From contig JACAEK010000020.1 of the NCBI GenBank assembly GCA_013388895.1, positions 1 through 37,177 of the forward strand: 37,177 nt of DNA, written 5' to 3'. The notes under the pieces are model-generated. The model saw nothing but the letters and a program-made list of their open reading frames with translations, had not been told where the DNA came from and made no database searches. The translations under genes and the position numbers were made by a program. The DNA is from Candidatus Bathyarchaeota archaeon (GTDB lineage Archaea; Thermoproteota; Bathyarchaeia; Bathyarchaeales; Bathycorpusculaceae). Shown one piece after another: positions 24,402 to 32,110 of the stretch. The first letter of the stretch is position 1. Each line of letters starts with the position of its first letter.

Positions 24402-25364
24402 TTGAAAACGATAGGTGTAGTTACTAGCGGTGGAGACGCGCCAGGAATGAACGCAGCTATCCGTGCTGTTGTTCGTATTGCCTATTCGAAAGGTCTCAAC
24501 GTTTTAGGCTTCGAAAAAGGTTGGGAAGGTCTAATGTCAAACACTTTTCGAGAGTTAACTCCCCGTTCAGTAGGTGGCATAATAAATTTGGGCGGCACAA
24601 TTCTTCTGACTTCAAGGTGCCAAGAATTTAGAGCAAAGAATGGTACAAAAAAAGCTGCTGAGACGTTGGACTTGAACAATGTTGAAGGGTTTGTGGTCAT
24701 TGGCGGCGATGGTTCTTTTAAAGGAGCATGCGAATTGAGCAATGAAACTGATGCGTTAATAGTTGGCATCCCTGCAACAATAGACAATGACGTTTTTGGC
24801 ACAGACGAAACCATAGGCTTTGACACAGCGGTAAATACGGCGGTTGCAGAAATCGACAAAATCCGAGACACAGCCATCTCCCATGAGAGAATTTTCATCG
24901 TCGAAGTCATGGGACGAACAAGAGGGTTCCTCGCATCAACTGTGGGCTTAACAGTAGGCGCCGAAGTGATTCTTGTACCAGAAGAAAAATACAATATAGA
25001 AGAAACCCTCAAAACCATAAAGGCGAACACTGCAAAAGGAAAACGATCCGGCATAATCGTTGCTGCAGAAGGCGTTGGAGACACACAGAAACTTGCAGAA
25101 GAAATCGAAAAACACACAGACGCTGATGTAAAACTCAGTATTCTGGGCTATGTTCAAAGAGGCGGCAACCCAACAGCCCGAAGTCGACTCTTGGCTAGTC
25201 TTTTCGCCGACGAAGCTGTTCGGCTGCTATTGCAAGAGCAAAGAAGCAGAATAGTTGGGCTGCAAAATGGCAAAATAACAAACATAGACCTCAAGAAATC
25301 GTGCGAAACACGGAAGCCTTTGGACTTAAGCCTGCTGAAGCTGGCAAGGGTGCTTGCCACATAA
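24402..25364 (+). CDS. pfkA: 6-phosphofructokinase, ATP-type signature
   Basis: A 320-residue PfkA-family enzyme phosphorylating fructose 6-phosphate. Motifs: TSGGDAPGMNAAIRA, GGDGS (101-105, Gly104), IPATIDND (catalytic Asp in TIDND), and EVMGRTRGFLA. Gly at 104, and Ala rather than Lys before TIDND, are the ATP-using signature. The length equals bacterial ATP-PFK (~320). Most archaea use ADP-dependent glucokinase/PFK of a different fold, so a bacterial-type enzyme here is notable and probably acquired by transfer. TTG start with GAGGG 9 nt upstream. It converges with a second PFK 17 bp away. Confidence 0.9.
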   Translation: MKTIGVVTSGGDAPGMNAAIRAVVRIAYSKGLNVLGFEKGWEGLMSNTFRELTPRSVGGIINLGGTILLTSRCQEFRAKNGTKKAAETLDLNNVEGFVVIGGDGSFKGACELSNETDALIVGIPATIDNDVFGTDETIGFDTAVNTAVAEIDKIRDTAISHERIFIVEVMGRTRGFLASTVGLTVGAEVILVPEEKYNIEETLKTIKANTAKGKRSGIIVAAEGVGDTQKLAEEIEKHTDADVKLSILGYVQRGGNPTARSRLLASLFADEAVRLLLQEQRSRIVGLQNGKITNIDLKKSCETRKPLDLSLLKLARVLAT

Positions 25365-25381
25365 TCCCAATAGACCCGCGG

Positions 25382-26410
25382 TTAACCGAAAAATACGCTT
25401 GCTATATCATATAACTCTAAATCCACGGTTTTTCTTTTTCCGACAACATCTTTCAATGGGACAGAAACAATCTTGTTCCCTCTAATGCCAACCATGTGAC
25501 CGAATTTTTTCTGCCTAACTAGATCTATTGCTGCTACTCCAAATCTTGTTGCTAATATTCTGTCGTAGGCTGTTGGAGAACCACCTCTTTGAAGGTGTCC
25601 CAGAACCACAACACGAGTTTCGATGTCAAGACTTTTTTCAATCTTTTTTCCCAGAAAATAGCCTACACCGCCTAGGCGTATGTGTCCAAACTCATCGATG
25701 CTTTCGCTGTACACAATTTCTTTTCCGCTTTTTGGTTTGGCGCCTTCAGCCACGATTATTATGCTAAAGTTTCTTCCTCTTTCTTGTCTGCGTTTGACAT
25801 AGCTGCAGATTTCACTTATTCTGAAAGGCTTTTCTGGGATTAGTATGCAATCTGCGCCTCCTGCTAATCCAGCTTCTAACGCTATCCAGCCTGTGTATCT
25901 TCCCATGACTTCGAGAATCATGACTCTGTGATGTGTTTCTGCTGTGGTGTGGAGTCTGTCAAGAGCCTCTGTTGCTATGGCTACGGCTGTGTTGAAACCA
26001 AACGTGTAATCTGTGCCAGCTAAATCGTTGTCAATTGTTTTGGGCACGCCCACACACTTAAGTCCATATTCGCTCATTTTGTGAGCAATGCTTAGAGTGT
26101 CATCACCGCCAATGACCACAACTGCGCCAATCTTTGCTTTTTCAGCATTTTTCATTATTTTCTCAGGTCCTTTTTCATGTTTGAAAGGATTTGTCCTCGA
26201 AGTGCCTAGAATTGAGCCTCCACGTGGAAGAATTCCAGATGCTGACTTCACGTCTAACGGTAGGAATTCATTTTCAAGCAGTCCATGCCATCCATCTTTT
26301 ATGCCAACAGTCTCGTAGCCGTAATTTTGAATGCCTTTTCTGACAACTGCTCTTATGACAGCGTTAATTCCTGGTGCGTCTCCGCCTCCACTTAATACTC
26401 CAACCTTCAC
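25382..26410 (-). CDS. pfp: 6-phosphofructokinase, pyrophosphate-type signature
   Basis: A 342-residue PfkA-family protein. GGDDT (101-105, Asp104) and VPKTIDND (Lys124) are the two residues that exclude ATP and favour pyrophosphate, so it probably runs fructose 6-phosphate + PPi = fructose 1,6-bisphosphate + Pi, reversibly. LEVMGRYTGWIAL and HLQRGGSPTAYDR (substrate binding) are also present. GTG start, 17 bp after the aldolase stop, so the two are likely one transcript and catalyse consecutive steps. It converges with the ATP-type paralogue, from which it differs by only ~20 residues in length. Confidence 0.9.
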   Translation of the reverse strand: MKVGVLSGGGDAPGINAVIRAVVRKGIQNYGYETVGIKDGWHGLLENEFLPLDVKSASGILPRGGSILGTSRTNPFKHEKGPEKIMKNAEKAKIGAVVVIGGDDTLSIAHKMSEYGLKCVGVPKTIDNDLAGTDYTFGFNTAVAIATEALDRLHTTAETHHRVMILEVMGRYTGWIALEAGLAGGADCILIPEKPFRISEICSYVKRRQERGRNFSIIIVAEGAKPKSGKEIVYSESIDEFGHIRLGGVGYFLGKKIEKSLDIETRVVVLGHLQRGGSPTAYDRILATRFGVAAIDLVRQKKFGHMVGIRGNKIVSVPLKDVVGKRKTVDLELYDIASVFFG

Positions 26411-26427
26411 TTTTTTTCCGACCTACA

Positions 26428-27345
26428 CTACGCTTTTCCAGCGCTTCCGAACAAGCGCATTTTTCCTCTAACAACTTCTTTCATAGCGTCTTTTGCAGGA
26501 CCTAAAATCTTCCTTGGGTCAAATTCTTTTGGAGAATTTGTTAACACTTCGCGCACTGTTGCTGTGAACGCTAAACGAAGATCTGTGTCAATGTTTATTT
26601 TTGCTATGCCTAAAGAGATGGCTTTTTTGATGTGCTCTTCTGGAATACCCTTTGCTCCTGCCAATTCAGCGCCGTATTTAGTGGCTTTTTCGATAATCCA
26701 CTGCGGCACGCTAGAAGCTCCGTGCAAAACAAGCGGTATATTCACTTTTTCTCTGATAAGCTTCAATCGTTCAAAGTCAAGTTTCGGCTCAGCCTTAAAC
26801 TTGTAGGCGCCGTGAGATGTGCCAATCGCAACTGCAAGCGCATCAACGCCTGTCTGTTCAACAAATTCTTTGGCATTATTTGGGTCAGTTAAAACTGCTT
26901 CTTTCTCCTCAACAGTTGACTCCTCTACACCAGCAAGTCTGCCAAGCTCCGCTTCAACTGAGACTCCTTTAGGATGCGCAAGACTTACAACTTGCTTTGT
27001 TAAAGTGATGTTTTCTTCAAACTTCAGAAATGAGCCATCAATCATAACCGAAGTGAAACCAGCCGCGATGCATTTTGAAGCTATTTCAAAGTTTTCGCCG
27101 TGGTCAAGGTGCAAAGACATTGGCACAGAAACTGTTTCAGCCGCAGTTTTAACAATTCTTGTAAGATACGCTAAGCCACCGTATTTTATGGCACTTGGCG
27201 TAACTGCAACTATGGCAGGTGATTTCTCTTCAGTTGCTGCTTCAGTAACCGCTAATAATGTTTCCAAATTGTTTATGTTAAAGGCGCCAACTCCATATGC
27301 TTTCTGCCTTGCTGGTAACAGCAAATCCTTATTTGCTACAAACAT
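26428..27345 (-). CDS. fba: Class II fructose-bisphosphate aldolase
   Basis: A 305-residue zinc aldolase splitting fructose 1,6-bisphosphate to two triose phosphates. Zinc and substrate motifs: LHLDHGE (Asp81, His82), SVEAELGRL, GTSHGAYK (His178), LVLHGASSVP (His208) and IAKINIDTDLR. The length fits GatY/KbaY/FbaA-type enzymes (~285-310). Tagatose-bisphosphate aldolase is the closest alternative, but the adjacent PFK favours fructose bisphosphate. Archaea normally use a class I DhnA-type aldolase or the bifunctional aldolase/phosphatase, so this is a bacterial-type gene. ATG at 27345; the first gene of the leftward fba-pfp unit. Confidence 0.9.
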   Translation of the reverse strand: MFVANKDLLLPARQKAYGVGAFNINNLETLLAVTEAATEEKSPAIVAVTPSAIKYGGLAYLTRIVKTAAETVSVPMSLHLDHGENFEIASKCIAAGFTSVMIDGSFLKFEENITLTKQVVSLAHPKGVSVEAELGRLAGVEESTVEEKEAVLTDPNNAKEFVEQTGVDALAVAIGTSHGAYKFKAEPKLDFERLKLIREKVNIPLVLHGASSVPQWIIEKATKYGAELAGAKGIPEEHIKKAISLGIAKINIDTDLRLAFTATVREVLTNSPKEFDPRKILGPAKDAMKEVVRGKMRLFGSAGKA

Positions 27346-27380
27346 GTTTGTTCACTGCAGTTGGATATTAATTGAAATTA

Positions 27381-27387
27381 GTATAAA
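27381..27387 (-). promoter_or_regulatory. Promoter of the aldolase-PFK unit
   Basis: On the minus strand CATTTATAC provides TTTATAC at 27387-27381. A start ~25 bp downstream (~27358) leaves a leader of only about a dozen nucleotides before the ATG, a common archaeal arrangement. Confidence 0.5.
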
Positions 27388-27409
27388 TGATTTAACGAAA
27401 TTACAAGTG

Positions 27410-27874
27410 TTAATGTGGCTTTCCCATAAAAATGAATGCTGCCACAGCAGCCATGCAAACTAGAACTATGATTATTGTGAGGAAAAGCATTTGTGGCATC
27501 CCAAAAATGTAGTGTTCAACTTCATAATCCAACGTTACAAGTTTATCCTCTGAAGAGCCTGTATTGGAAAAATGTAAAACGTATTCACCTTCTAAATTGC
27601 AAACAAAAGAATATTGAAAAGTGCCTGTTTTGCCAAAATCTCGCCTGGTTCCATTAGGATAAGTCATAGAAAAATACAATGTGTGCTCGGACAGTCCAAC
27701 AACGGTAAGTCTTATCAAAACATGGTCGTCAATTGCCAGATTAAGCGTTTTGGTTAGTTCTTCGCCGCTATGCACCGTAAAACTCATGGCTGTTGCTTCT
27801 GCCAACTGGACAAACAAGAATAATGCTAGTGTCAACAAGAAAGTGCAAACTGTCAGTTTCTTATATTTGGTCAT
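27410..27874 (-). CDS. Secreted type I membrane protein, GOLD/p24-like beta domain
   Basis: A 154-residue protein: signal peptide 1-29 (LTVCTFLLTLALFLFVQLAEATA), a ~90-residue beta-sandwich, then one membrane helix (LFLTIIIVLVCMAAVAAFIF) and a very short tail (MGKPH). The outside domain reads like GOLD: SFTVHSGEELTKTLNL opening, TLYFSMTYPNGT centre, and GTFQYSFVCNLEGEYVLHFSN towards the end, the G-x-Y-x-x-x-F-S-N pattern of p24 cargo receptors. GOLD in eukaryotes works in vesicle transport; in archaea its role is unknown. A generic secreted beta-sandwich is the alternative. ATG 27874 is preferred to a TTG one codon upstream. Confidence 0.6.
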   Translation of the reverse strand: MTKYKKLTVCTFLLTLALFLFVQLAEATAMSFTVHSGEELTKTLNLAIDDHVLIRLTVVGLSEHTLYFSMTYPNGTRRDFGKTGTFQYSFVCNLEGEYVLHFSNTGSSEDKLVTLDYEVEHYIFGMPQMLFLTIIIVLVCMAAVAAFIFMGKPH

Positions 27875-27984
27875 CAAAAATAGTCTTCGTTGTTAAAAGT
27901 GGATAACTCTTATGAATTGAAAGTAACGATGGAGAATAAAGATTTATAGAATTGTCCTCTTAATGGTGTTTTCTGAGGATATTC

Positions 27985-28200
27985 ATGACCTGCTATTTTA
28001 GACATCTCAAAGAGGTTCTCAGCAAAGCTAGAATAGAGGTTACAAAAGAGAACAGAAGAGAAATTGATGTGGTTATCCGCAACATTGTGGGCTTAAAGTT
28101 TGGCAACTGCCCTGATGTTTGGAGAGAAGTGAAAAAGAGAATAATCGAAGACGAAGCAGATTTTGTTTCTAAGCTGAAAGACATGTGGAGCAAGAGGTAG
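27985..28200 (+). CDS. Small conserved-looking protein, 71 residues
   Basis: A basic, mostly helical protein: CYFRHLKEVLSKARIEVT, KENRREIDVVIRNIVGLKFG, then NCPDVWREVKKRIIEDEADF and a short helix. Good expression signals support it: TATA-like GATTTATAGA at 27941-27950, GAGG 7 nt before the ATG, and an expected start near 27970. No family or function is recognised. Two cysteines (Cys3, Cys42) are separated too widely for a zinc knuckle. Its stop is 2 bp from that of the oppositely oriented ribbon protein, so the two are convergent, not an operon. Confidence 0.7.
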   Translation: MTCYFRHLKEVLSKARIEVTKENRREIDVVIRNIVGLKFGNCPDVWREVKKRIIEDEADFVSKLKDMWSKR

Positions 28201-28202
28201 TA

Positions 28203-28358
28203 TTACTTTTTGGCTTTAGGTTTAGGCTTTGCTACCTTCTGCTCTTTCATTGGAACTCCACAGCATATTAAATCGCACGGAGCACATTCACATGCTCTAT
28301 CCACCACCACAACCAGTCCACATTCTTCACACTTGTATTTCGCACCCTTTTTTGCCAT
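28203..28358 (-). CDS. Desulforedoxin-like iron/zinc ribbon protein
   Basis: A 51-residue protein: GAKYKCEECGLVVVVDRACE, then CAPCDLICCGVPMKEQKV and a Lys/Pro-rich tail. KCEECG followed by LICCGVPMK matches the four-cysteine site of desulforedoxin and of the desulfoferrodoxin N-terminal domain, which binds one Fe with Cys4. Here two extra cysteines (CECAPC) lie between, so zinc binding is also possible. GGAGGTG stands 7 nt upstream of the ATG at 28358, one of the best ribosome sites in the window, and TTATA at 28411-28415 can be its TATA box. No superoxide reductase domain is attached; perhaps it is a small electron carrier or metal-binding protein. Confidence 0.75.
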   Translation of the reverse strand: MAKKGAKYKCEECGLVVVVDRACECAPCDLICCGVPMKEQKVAKPKPKAKK

Positions 28359-28600
28359 CTGATTTCACCTCCGTCAATCACTAACATACGAAAGCTTAAT
28401 TCTCTAGGGATATAAGACTATTCAAAATCACGATAAAAAAGGCAATTCAAAACTTCAGTCACCGAAGAATGCGTGCCTAGTTTTCATCACCCGAAATTTC
28501 CAATACGCATCCATGTTTTTCTTAGTATGTTTTTATTAATTTGTAGATAATAAGATTTATTAAGTCTAGCGATAACAGACACAATTAAGGTGAAACAACA

Positions 28601-28921
28601 TTGGGAGGACCCTCTGAACGCGAATATAGAGAAAAACTGGGCAAAATAAAACAGAAACTGGGCAAAAAAGTAGTAGATATAAAGAGCGAATTTGAGAGAT
28701 TCGAAAAAGCTAAAGTGGAAATGTTGAAGAGAACCAAAGAAATGAAACACGAAGCCGAACACGAAGTCGTCAAGATGGAAGAAGACATAGCAAAATCAAA
28801 GGACTTAGCTCCTGAATCCAAACAAAGACTTCGCCTAGAAATAGACATCGTTAAAACCGAAATCCGAGAGTCATATTCGCAACTGGAAATAAGAATTGCT
28901 GAAGCTGTTGTGCCCGTATAA
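28601..28921 (+). CDS. Coiled-coil protein, 106 residues, unknown
   Basis: Almost wholly helical and charged: SEREYREKLGKIKQKLGKKV, EFERFEKAKVEMLKRTKEM, then EHEVVKMEEDIAKSKDLA and RLRLEIDIVKTEIRESYSQ. Heptad-like spacing of L, I, V and M indicates a long coiled coil broken once near LAPESKQ. No membrane segment or signal. TTG start with AGGTG 8 nt upstream and a TATA-like GATTTATTAAG near 28552. No known family is recognised; it could be a scaffold or filament-type protein. It lies in a run of small genes of unknown role. Confidence 0.7.
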   Translation: MGGPSEREYREKLGKIKQKLGKKVVDIKSEFERFEKAKVEMLKRTKEMKHEAEHEVVKMEEDIAKSKDLAPESKQRLRLEIDIVKTEIRESYSQLEIRIAEAVVPV

Positions 28922-28986
28922 CCATTGCCACCAAAGACACGCGCACACCTAGCAAAATCGAAATGTCCTAAAGGTTCGAATCTTTA

Positions 28987-29385
28987 ATGAGAATTCTTAT
29001 TAGACAAAAATCCGCATACGCACTAAGTCTAATATTCTGCCTGCTAGGAGCTTTTGCTCTCTTCTTCACCATATGGAAGATATATCCGCTGCTCTCTTCT
29101 GGAGCCCCCTTCTCAACTTTCTTATCACTTCTCTGGACAGAAAACCTAACTCTCATTCCTGGGCTAGAATTCAAACTTGCGTATCTCGTCATTCTAGGCT
29201 TCGTAATGCTGGTTGCAGGAGTAATCATCTGGGTTTTGAGTAAACAATGGATTGTTCTTCCCGGAAGAACAGTGTGGTTTCAATGTCCCTTCTGCAACAA
29301 AAAATGGAGAGCCACCGGAGACAAAGCACTCGTCCATTGTCCGCATTGCAACCAACTCATCCATCCCAGAATGACTGAAAAATAG
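28987..29385 (+). CDS. Membrane protein with C-terminal zinc ribbon
   Basis: A 132-residue protein. Two membrane helices, SAYALSLIFCLLGAFALFF (about 9-30) and LAYLVILGFVMLVAGVIIWVL (60-80), flank a short outside loop. The cytoplasmic end is a zinc ribbon: FQCPFCNKKW, then VHCPHCNQ (CxxC-x15-CxxC). Such helix-plus-ribbon proteins are frequent in archaea; the ribbon may bind a protein or nucleic acid, but no function is known. ATG at 28987 has only AAAGG about 13 nt upstream. It is convergent with the secreted amidotransferase-like gene. Confidence 0.75.
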   Translation: MRILIRQKSAYALSLIFCLLGAFALFFTIWKIYPLLSSGAPFSTFLSLLWTENLTLIPGLEFKLAYLVILGFVMLVAGVIIWVLSKQWIVLPGRTVWFQCPFCNKKWRATGDKALVHCPHCNQLIHPRMTEK

Positions 29386-29422
29386 AACCTTACAAACTGA
29401 ACAGATGTCTAGCGTTTCGAAT

Positions 29423-30451
29423 TTAACTGCATTTAAAGATAGTCTTTCCATCAAACCTGCATTGAGTTTTTTTGTAGATTATGGCAGCTAGTAGAGTTGC
29501 TATCATGATGAGCGACAAAATGGGAAGTGATGTGAACTCTGGAACTGCTGTTATTTTGTCTATTATGATTGGAGGATTATTCATCTTTAGTATGATAAAG
29601 TTGTAGTCATGCAGTTCAATCCATCCCTCGTCGTTATTGGTTGGAGGTTGCGAGGCAATCACTGCATATGATGGTGACGTTTCGTTATAATAATAATGCA
29701 GGGTATTTCCAAGGCGAAAGCCCCATAAGGTTTCTCCGTCTGTAAGAAAGAAATTCATTGTGCCATACGCGTTTTTGGTTATGTTTCTTATTGCTTTTGC
29801 TACGCCTGCTGTAACGTTCCAATCGTTTTCTTCTATGCATTTCAGAATATACAACATATAAAGATCGGAATCTACAACTCGGGGGTCGCTCCAGTTGTCG
29901 CCCACAGTCGGAGGATTCTGATCCAAATATTCCTGTCCTATAAGCTCTCTTAGGGCAGGCTCTGACAAGCCACCATTGTGCCCATAAGCCCACCATTTTC
30001 CACCTTTTAACCTCATAAAAGGATGTGGATTCGGAATGTCGGACGCTCCAGATGTTGCTCTTCGAACATGGCCAACTCCTATCTTGGAGCCACTTTCAGC
30101 CAGTTCTTGTGCAGCCAAGTCAAAAGCTGGGTCAGAATTCGCAGGCAGTGCTCCTCTCAAAACAGTTGGTTCACAGCTATTGAAGTAAGCTAGTCCCCAG
30201 CCGTTGTAGTTAATGGCGCCAAGATTCTTCAACGATTGTTCTCCATAAACAAGCTGATTCATGGCAACAGATTCTGGCATAGAAGGGGAGATCATTGCCC
30301 AAAAACGGCATTCGTGAAAAGCCTCAGAAACTAGATGTTGGTTTTCGTCGAAATTCTGGGTCTTGAACAAAGTACCTGTCAGAAGCAGTACTGAGAGGAT
30401 TACTAGCACGATGAAAAGACTGGAAACGCATGATGCCCTAGTCCTTATCAA
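29423..30451 (-). CDS. Secreted class II glutamine amidotransferase-like (Ntn hydrolase) protein with C-terminal anchor
   Basis: 342 residues. A hydrophobic leader (10-28) and short linker precede Cys48 in CRFWAMIS, which aligns with the N-terminal nucleophile of class II amidotransferases (YafJ/EgtC/DUG3 type). Further motifs agree: INYNGWGLAYF, VGHVRRATSG, YGHNGGLSEPALREL, DSDLYMLYILKCIEE and MNFFLTDGETLWGFR. Since Ntn hydrolases need a free N-terminal Cys, cleavage just before Cys48 would be required. The end, VPEFTSLPILSLIMIATLL then YKK, is a PEF-type C-terminal anchor, so the enzyme probably sits outside the cell. A dipeptide or amide hydrolase is more likely than ammonia transfer there. 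TTG start with GAGG 8 nt upstream. Confidence 0.8.
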   Translation of the reverse strand: MIRTRASCVSSLFIVLVILSVLLLTGTLFKTQNFDENQHLVSEAFHECRFWAMISPSMPESVAMNQLVYGEQSLKNLGAINYNGWGLAYFNSCEPTVLRGALPANSDPAFDLAAQELAESGSKIGVGHVRRATSGASDIPNPHPFMRLKGGKWWAYGHNGGLSEPALRELIGQEYLDQNPPTVGDNWSDPRVVDSDLYMLYILKCIEENDWNVTAGVAKAIRNITKNAYGTMNFFLTDGETLWGFRLGNTLHYYYNETSPSYAVIASQPPTNNDEGWIELHDYNFIILKMNNPPIIIDKITAVPEFTSLPILSLIMIATLLAAIIYKKTQCRFDGKTIFKCS

Positions 30452-30484
30452 TGGGAAACCTCGTTTCGCTCAAAGATCAATCCT

Positions 30485-30501
30485 TATATATATATATATA
30501 C
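30485..30501 (-). promoter_or_regulatory. Extended TATA tract, promoter of the secreted amidotransferase-like gene
   Basis: An alternating T-A tract of about 17 bp, reading GTATATATATATATAAG on the minus strand, lies 34-50 bp upstream of the TTG start. It places transcription near 30465. The simple repeat could change length by slippage. Confidence 0.5.
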
Positions 30502-30668
30502 GATTCAATCGCTGAATTAAAATTTGTGGAATGTTCGCAAATGCACCTTACGCCACTGAGCAAAGAGTAAGGATGGACAGGTTCACTTTTCGAATCTTTG
30601 AATGAATAAACACTAGAAAAACATGAAAACAGCTCTAGGAGACTGTAAGACAAACAAAAACGAATGTT

Positions 30669-30757
30669 TGGCGCGGGATGTGGGATTTGAACCCACGCGG
30701 CCATTACTGACCACAGACTTAGCAGGCCTGCCCCCTACCAGGCTAGGGCAATCCCGC
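30669..30757 (-). tRNA. tRNA-Ser (anticodon GCU)
   Basis: Acceptor GCGGGAT (30757-30751) pairs with ATCCCGC (30679-30673). The anticodon arm is CAGGC-CTGCTAA-GTCTG, anticodon GCU. A long variable arm, GGTC-AGTAAT-GGCC, marks a type II tRNA, as expected of serine, and the T arm is GTGGG-TTCAAAT-CCCAC. The 3' end carries an encoded CCA after discriminator G (30672). No intron is seen. Confidence 0.96.
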
Positions 30758-30865
30758 AGTTTTGCTGTCATCTAGTTTTTGTGTGCTGAGTTATTTTTGT
30801 GTTTCCATGTTAACAAACATTTTTACTGAAGAAAGACTATTTGTGAAAATAGAGGGGAAAATGCG

Positions 30866-32104
30866 TTGGGCTTATCGCCTTTAAGTGACATGATAAAACG
30901 AACCAGCGACATGCTTAAACATGGAGCTTCAAAGCAGGTTCTGGATTACGAACAACGATTCTCATCTCTTAAAAACCTTTACGAAGGCTTGCTTTCAAAC
31001 CTTATAAGAATGGATTTTGACCATAAAGAGGCTTGGAAAACTGCGAAAGAATTCTTCGACGCTTCCGCTGTTCGCTTTGCTGGTGTAGATGGCACAATGT
31101 ATTCACGTCCACTATTTGACTTGGTGATTTTCTTTGGCGGCGCTTATGCTTCAACTGGCACCGTAACCTTTTCAGAGAAAAACAAACCCATATTTGAATG
31201 TGATGATAAAACTGCAAAGCAAGGTGCAGGCATATCAAGCGTTGTGCCTATCTACGTCAACGAAATTCCAGACGTTGACCAGACTTTTTTTGACGCTTCT
31301 CAACCTAGAGAAATCAGTTTAGCGAAGCCGCTGACCGATGAATCAATAATAAGCAATGCTTCTATTGCCAATTGGATAATGACTTTCGCCGAATACTATC
31401 TGGCATACAAGCTTGCCACAGATCCCGACCAGAACATGCACATCATATTCTTGGACAGAAGCCTATCCATTGAACGAGCAAGTCTCCTTTATGATACTTC
31501 GAAAATTGATTTTTGGAAAGCCAAAAGCAGCATAATCGGATACAAAATAGACAATGAACCTTTTGATATTAACGATTTAACAATTGCACGACAATATGTT
31601 AGCAATCATGCTTTGGGTTTACCACCTCCAAGAGCTGATTACCTGCGCTACGCAATAATCCATTTACTTAGACAGAAGGGCGTTGTAACAGAAAAAGAGA
31701 TTCTGAAAGAATACGGCATAACTGATGAAAAAAGAGCCAAACGAATAAACCGATACCTTAGGCATTTGACCAAAAAAGGCGTTTTTAGCGAGAAAAATGA
31801 GGCATATACTTTGGCGTCAAAATATGGAACAACATGGGAACGCATCAGAAAGCTCGTGACAAGCCTAGGGAACCGCTTCTTTTTTGCAAAAACGCAGGAA
31901 ACAGAAACATCTAGCCTAATGAAGATTCTGAAGGGTGGAAAGGAACATTGGTTGACCACACTCGACATTGCTTTTCTTACGTTGTTCACGTTGCATATGC
32001 TTATGGAAGAATGCTGGAAAAGGCACATTCTGCTCATTGGCATAACCAAGGACACTGCAGCGCGTGATTTTAAACGACAATTGATTCCAATAATGCATAA
32101 TTAA
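30866..32104 (+). CDS. nurA: NurA nuclease, N-terminal part (ends at in-frame TAA)
   Basis: A 412-residue NurA-domain protein, the 5' end-processing nuclease that works with HerA in double-strand break repair. Motif I is RFAGVDGTMYS (Asp75); an acidic helix AEYYLAYK carries Glu176; IIFLDRSLS carries Asp197, giving the metal-binding acidic set. A winged-helix insertion (about 265-325, GVVTEKEILKEYGITDEKRA) follows, and the chain ends LLIGITKDTAARDF. The typical C-terminal NurA motif is missing here but is found in the next ORF, which is in the same frame and 6 bp on. TTG start with GAGGGG 8 nt upstream. Confidence 0.8.
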   Translation: MGLSPLSDMIKRTSDMLKHGASKQVLDYEQRFSSLKNLYEGLLSNLIRMDFDHKEAWKTAKEFFDASAVRFAGVDGTMYSRPLFDLVIFFGGAYASTGTVTFSEKNKPIFECDDKTAKQGAGISSVVPIYVNEIPDVDQTFFDASQPREISLAKPLTDESIISNASIANWIMTFAEYYLAYKLATDPDQNMHIIFLDRSLSIERASLLYDTSKIDFWKAKSSIIGYKIDNEPFDINDLTIARQYVSNHALGLPPPRADYLRYAIIHLLRQKGVVTEKEILKEYGITDEKRAKRINRYLRHLTKKGVFSEKNEAYTLASKYGTTWERIRKLVTSLGNRFFFAKTQETETSSLMKILKGGKEHWLTTLDIAFLTLFTLHMLMEECWKRHILLIGITKDTAARDFKRQLIPIMHN

Positions 32105-32110
32105 GGTTTA

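Noticed and set aside
24402-26410. The two PFK genes as a simple inverted duplication
   Set aside because: The proteins differ through most of their length and at the phosphoryl-donor residues, so they are distant paralogues and not a recent DNA inversion or duplication.
28455-28490. Possible box C/D guide RNA on the minus strand (GTGATGA ... CTGA)
   Set aside because: Only one C and one D box, 25 nt apart, with no D'/C' pair and no terminal stem; too weak without a target match.
30485-30501. TA tract as a microsatellite
   Set aside because: It is at the right distance to be the TATA box of the adjacent leftward gene and is short, so a promoter explains it better.
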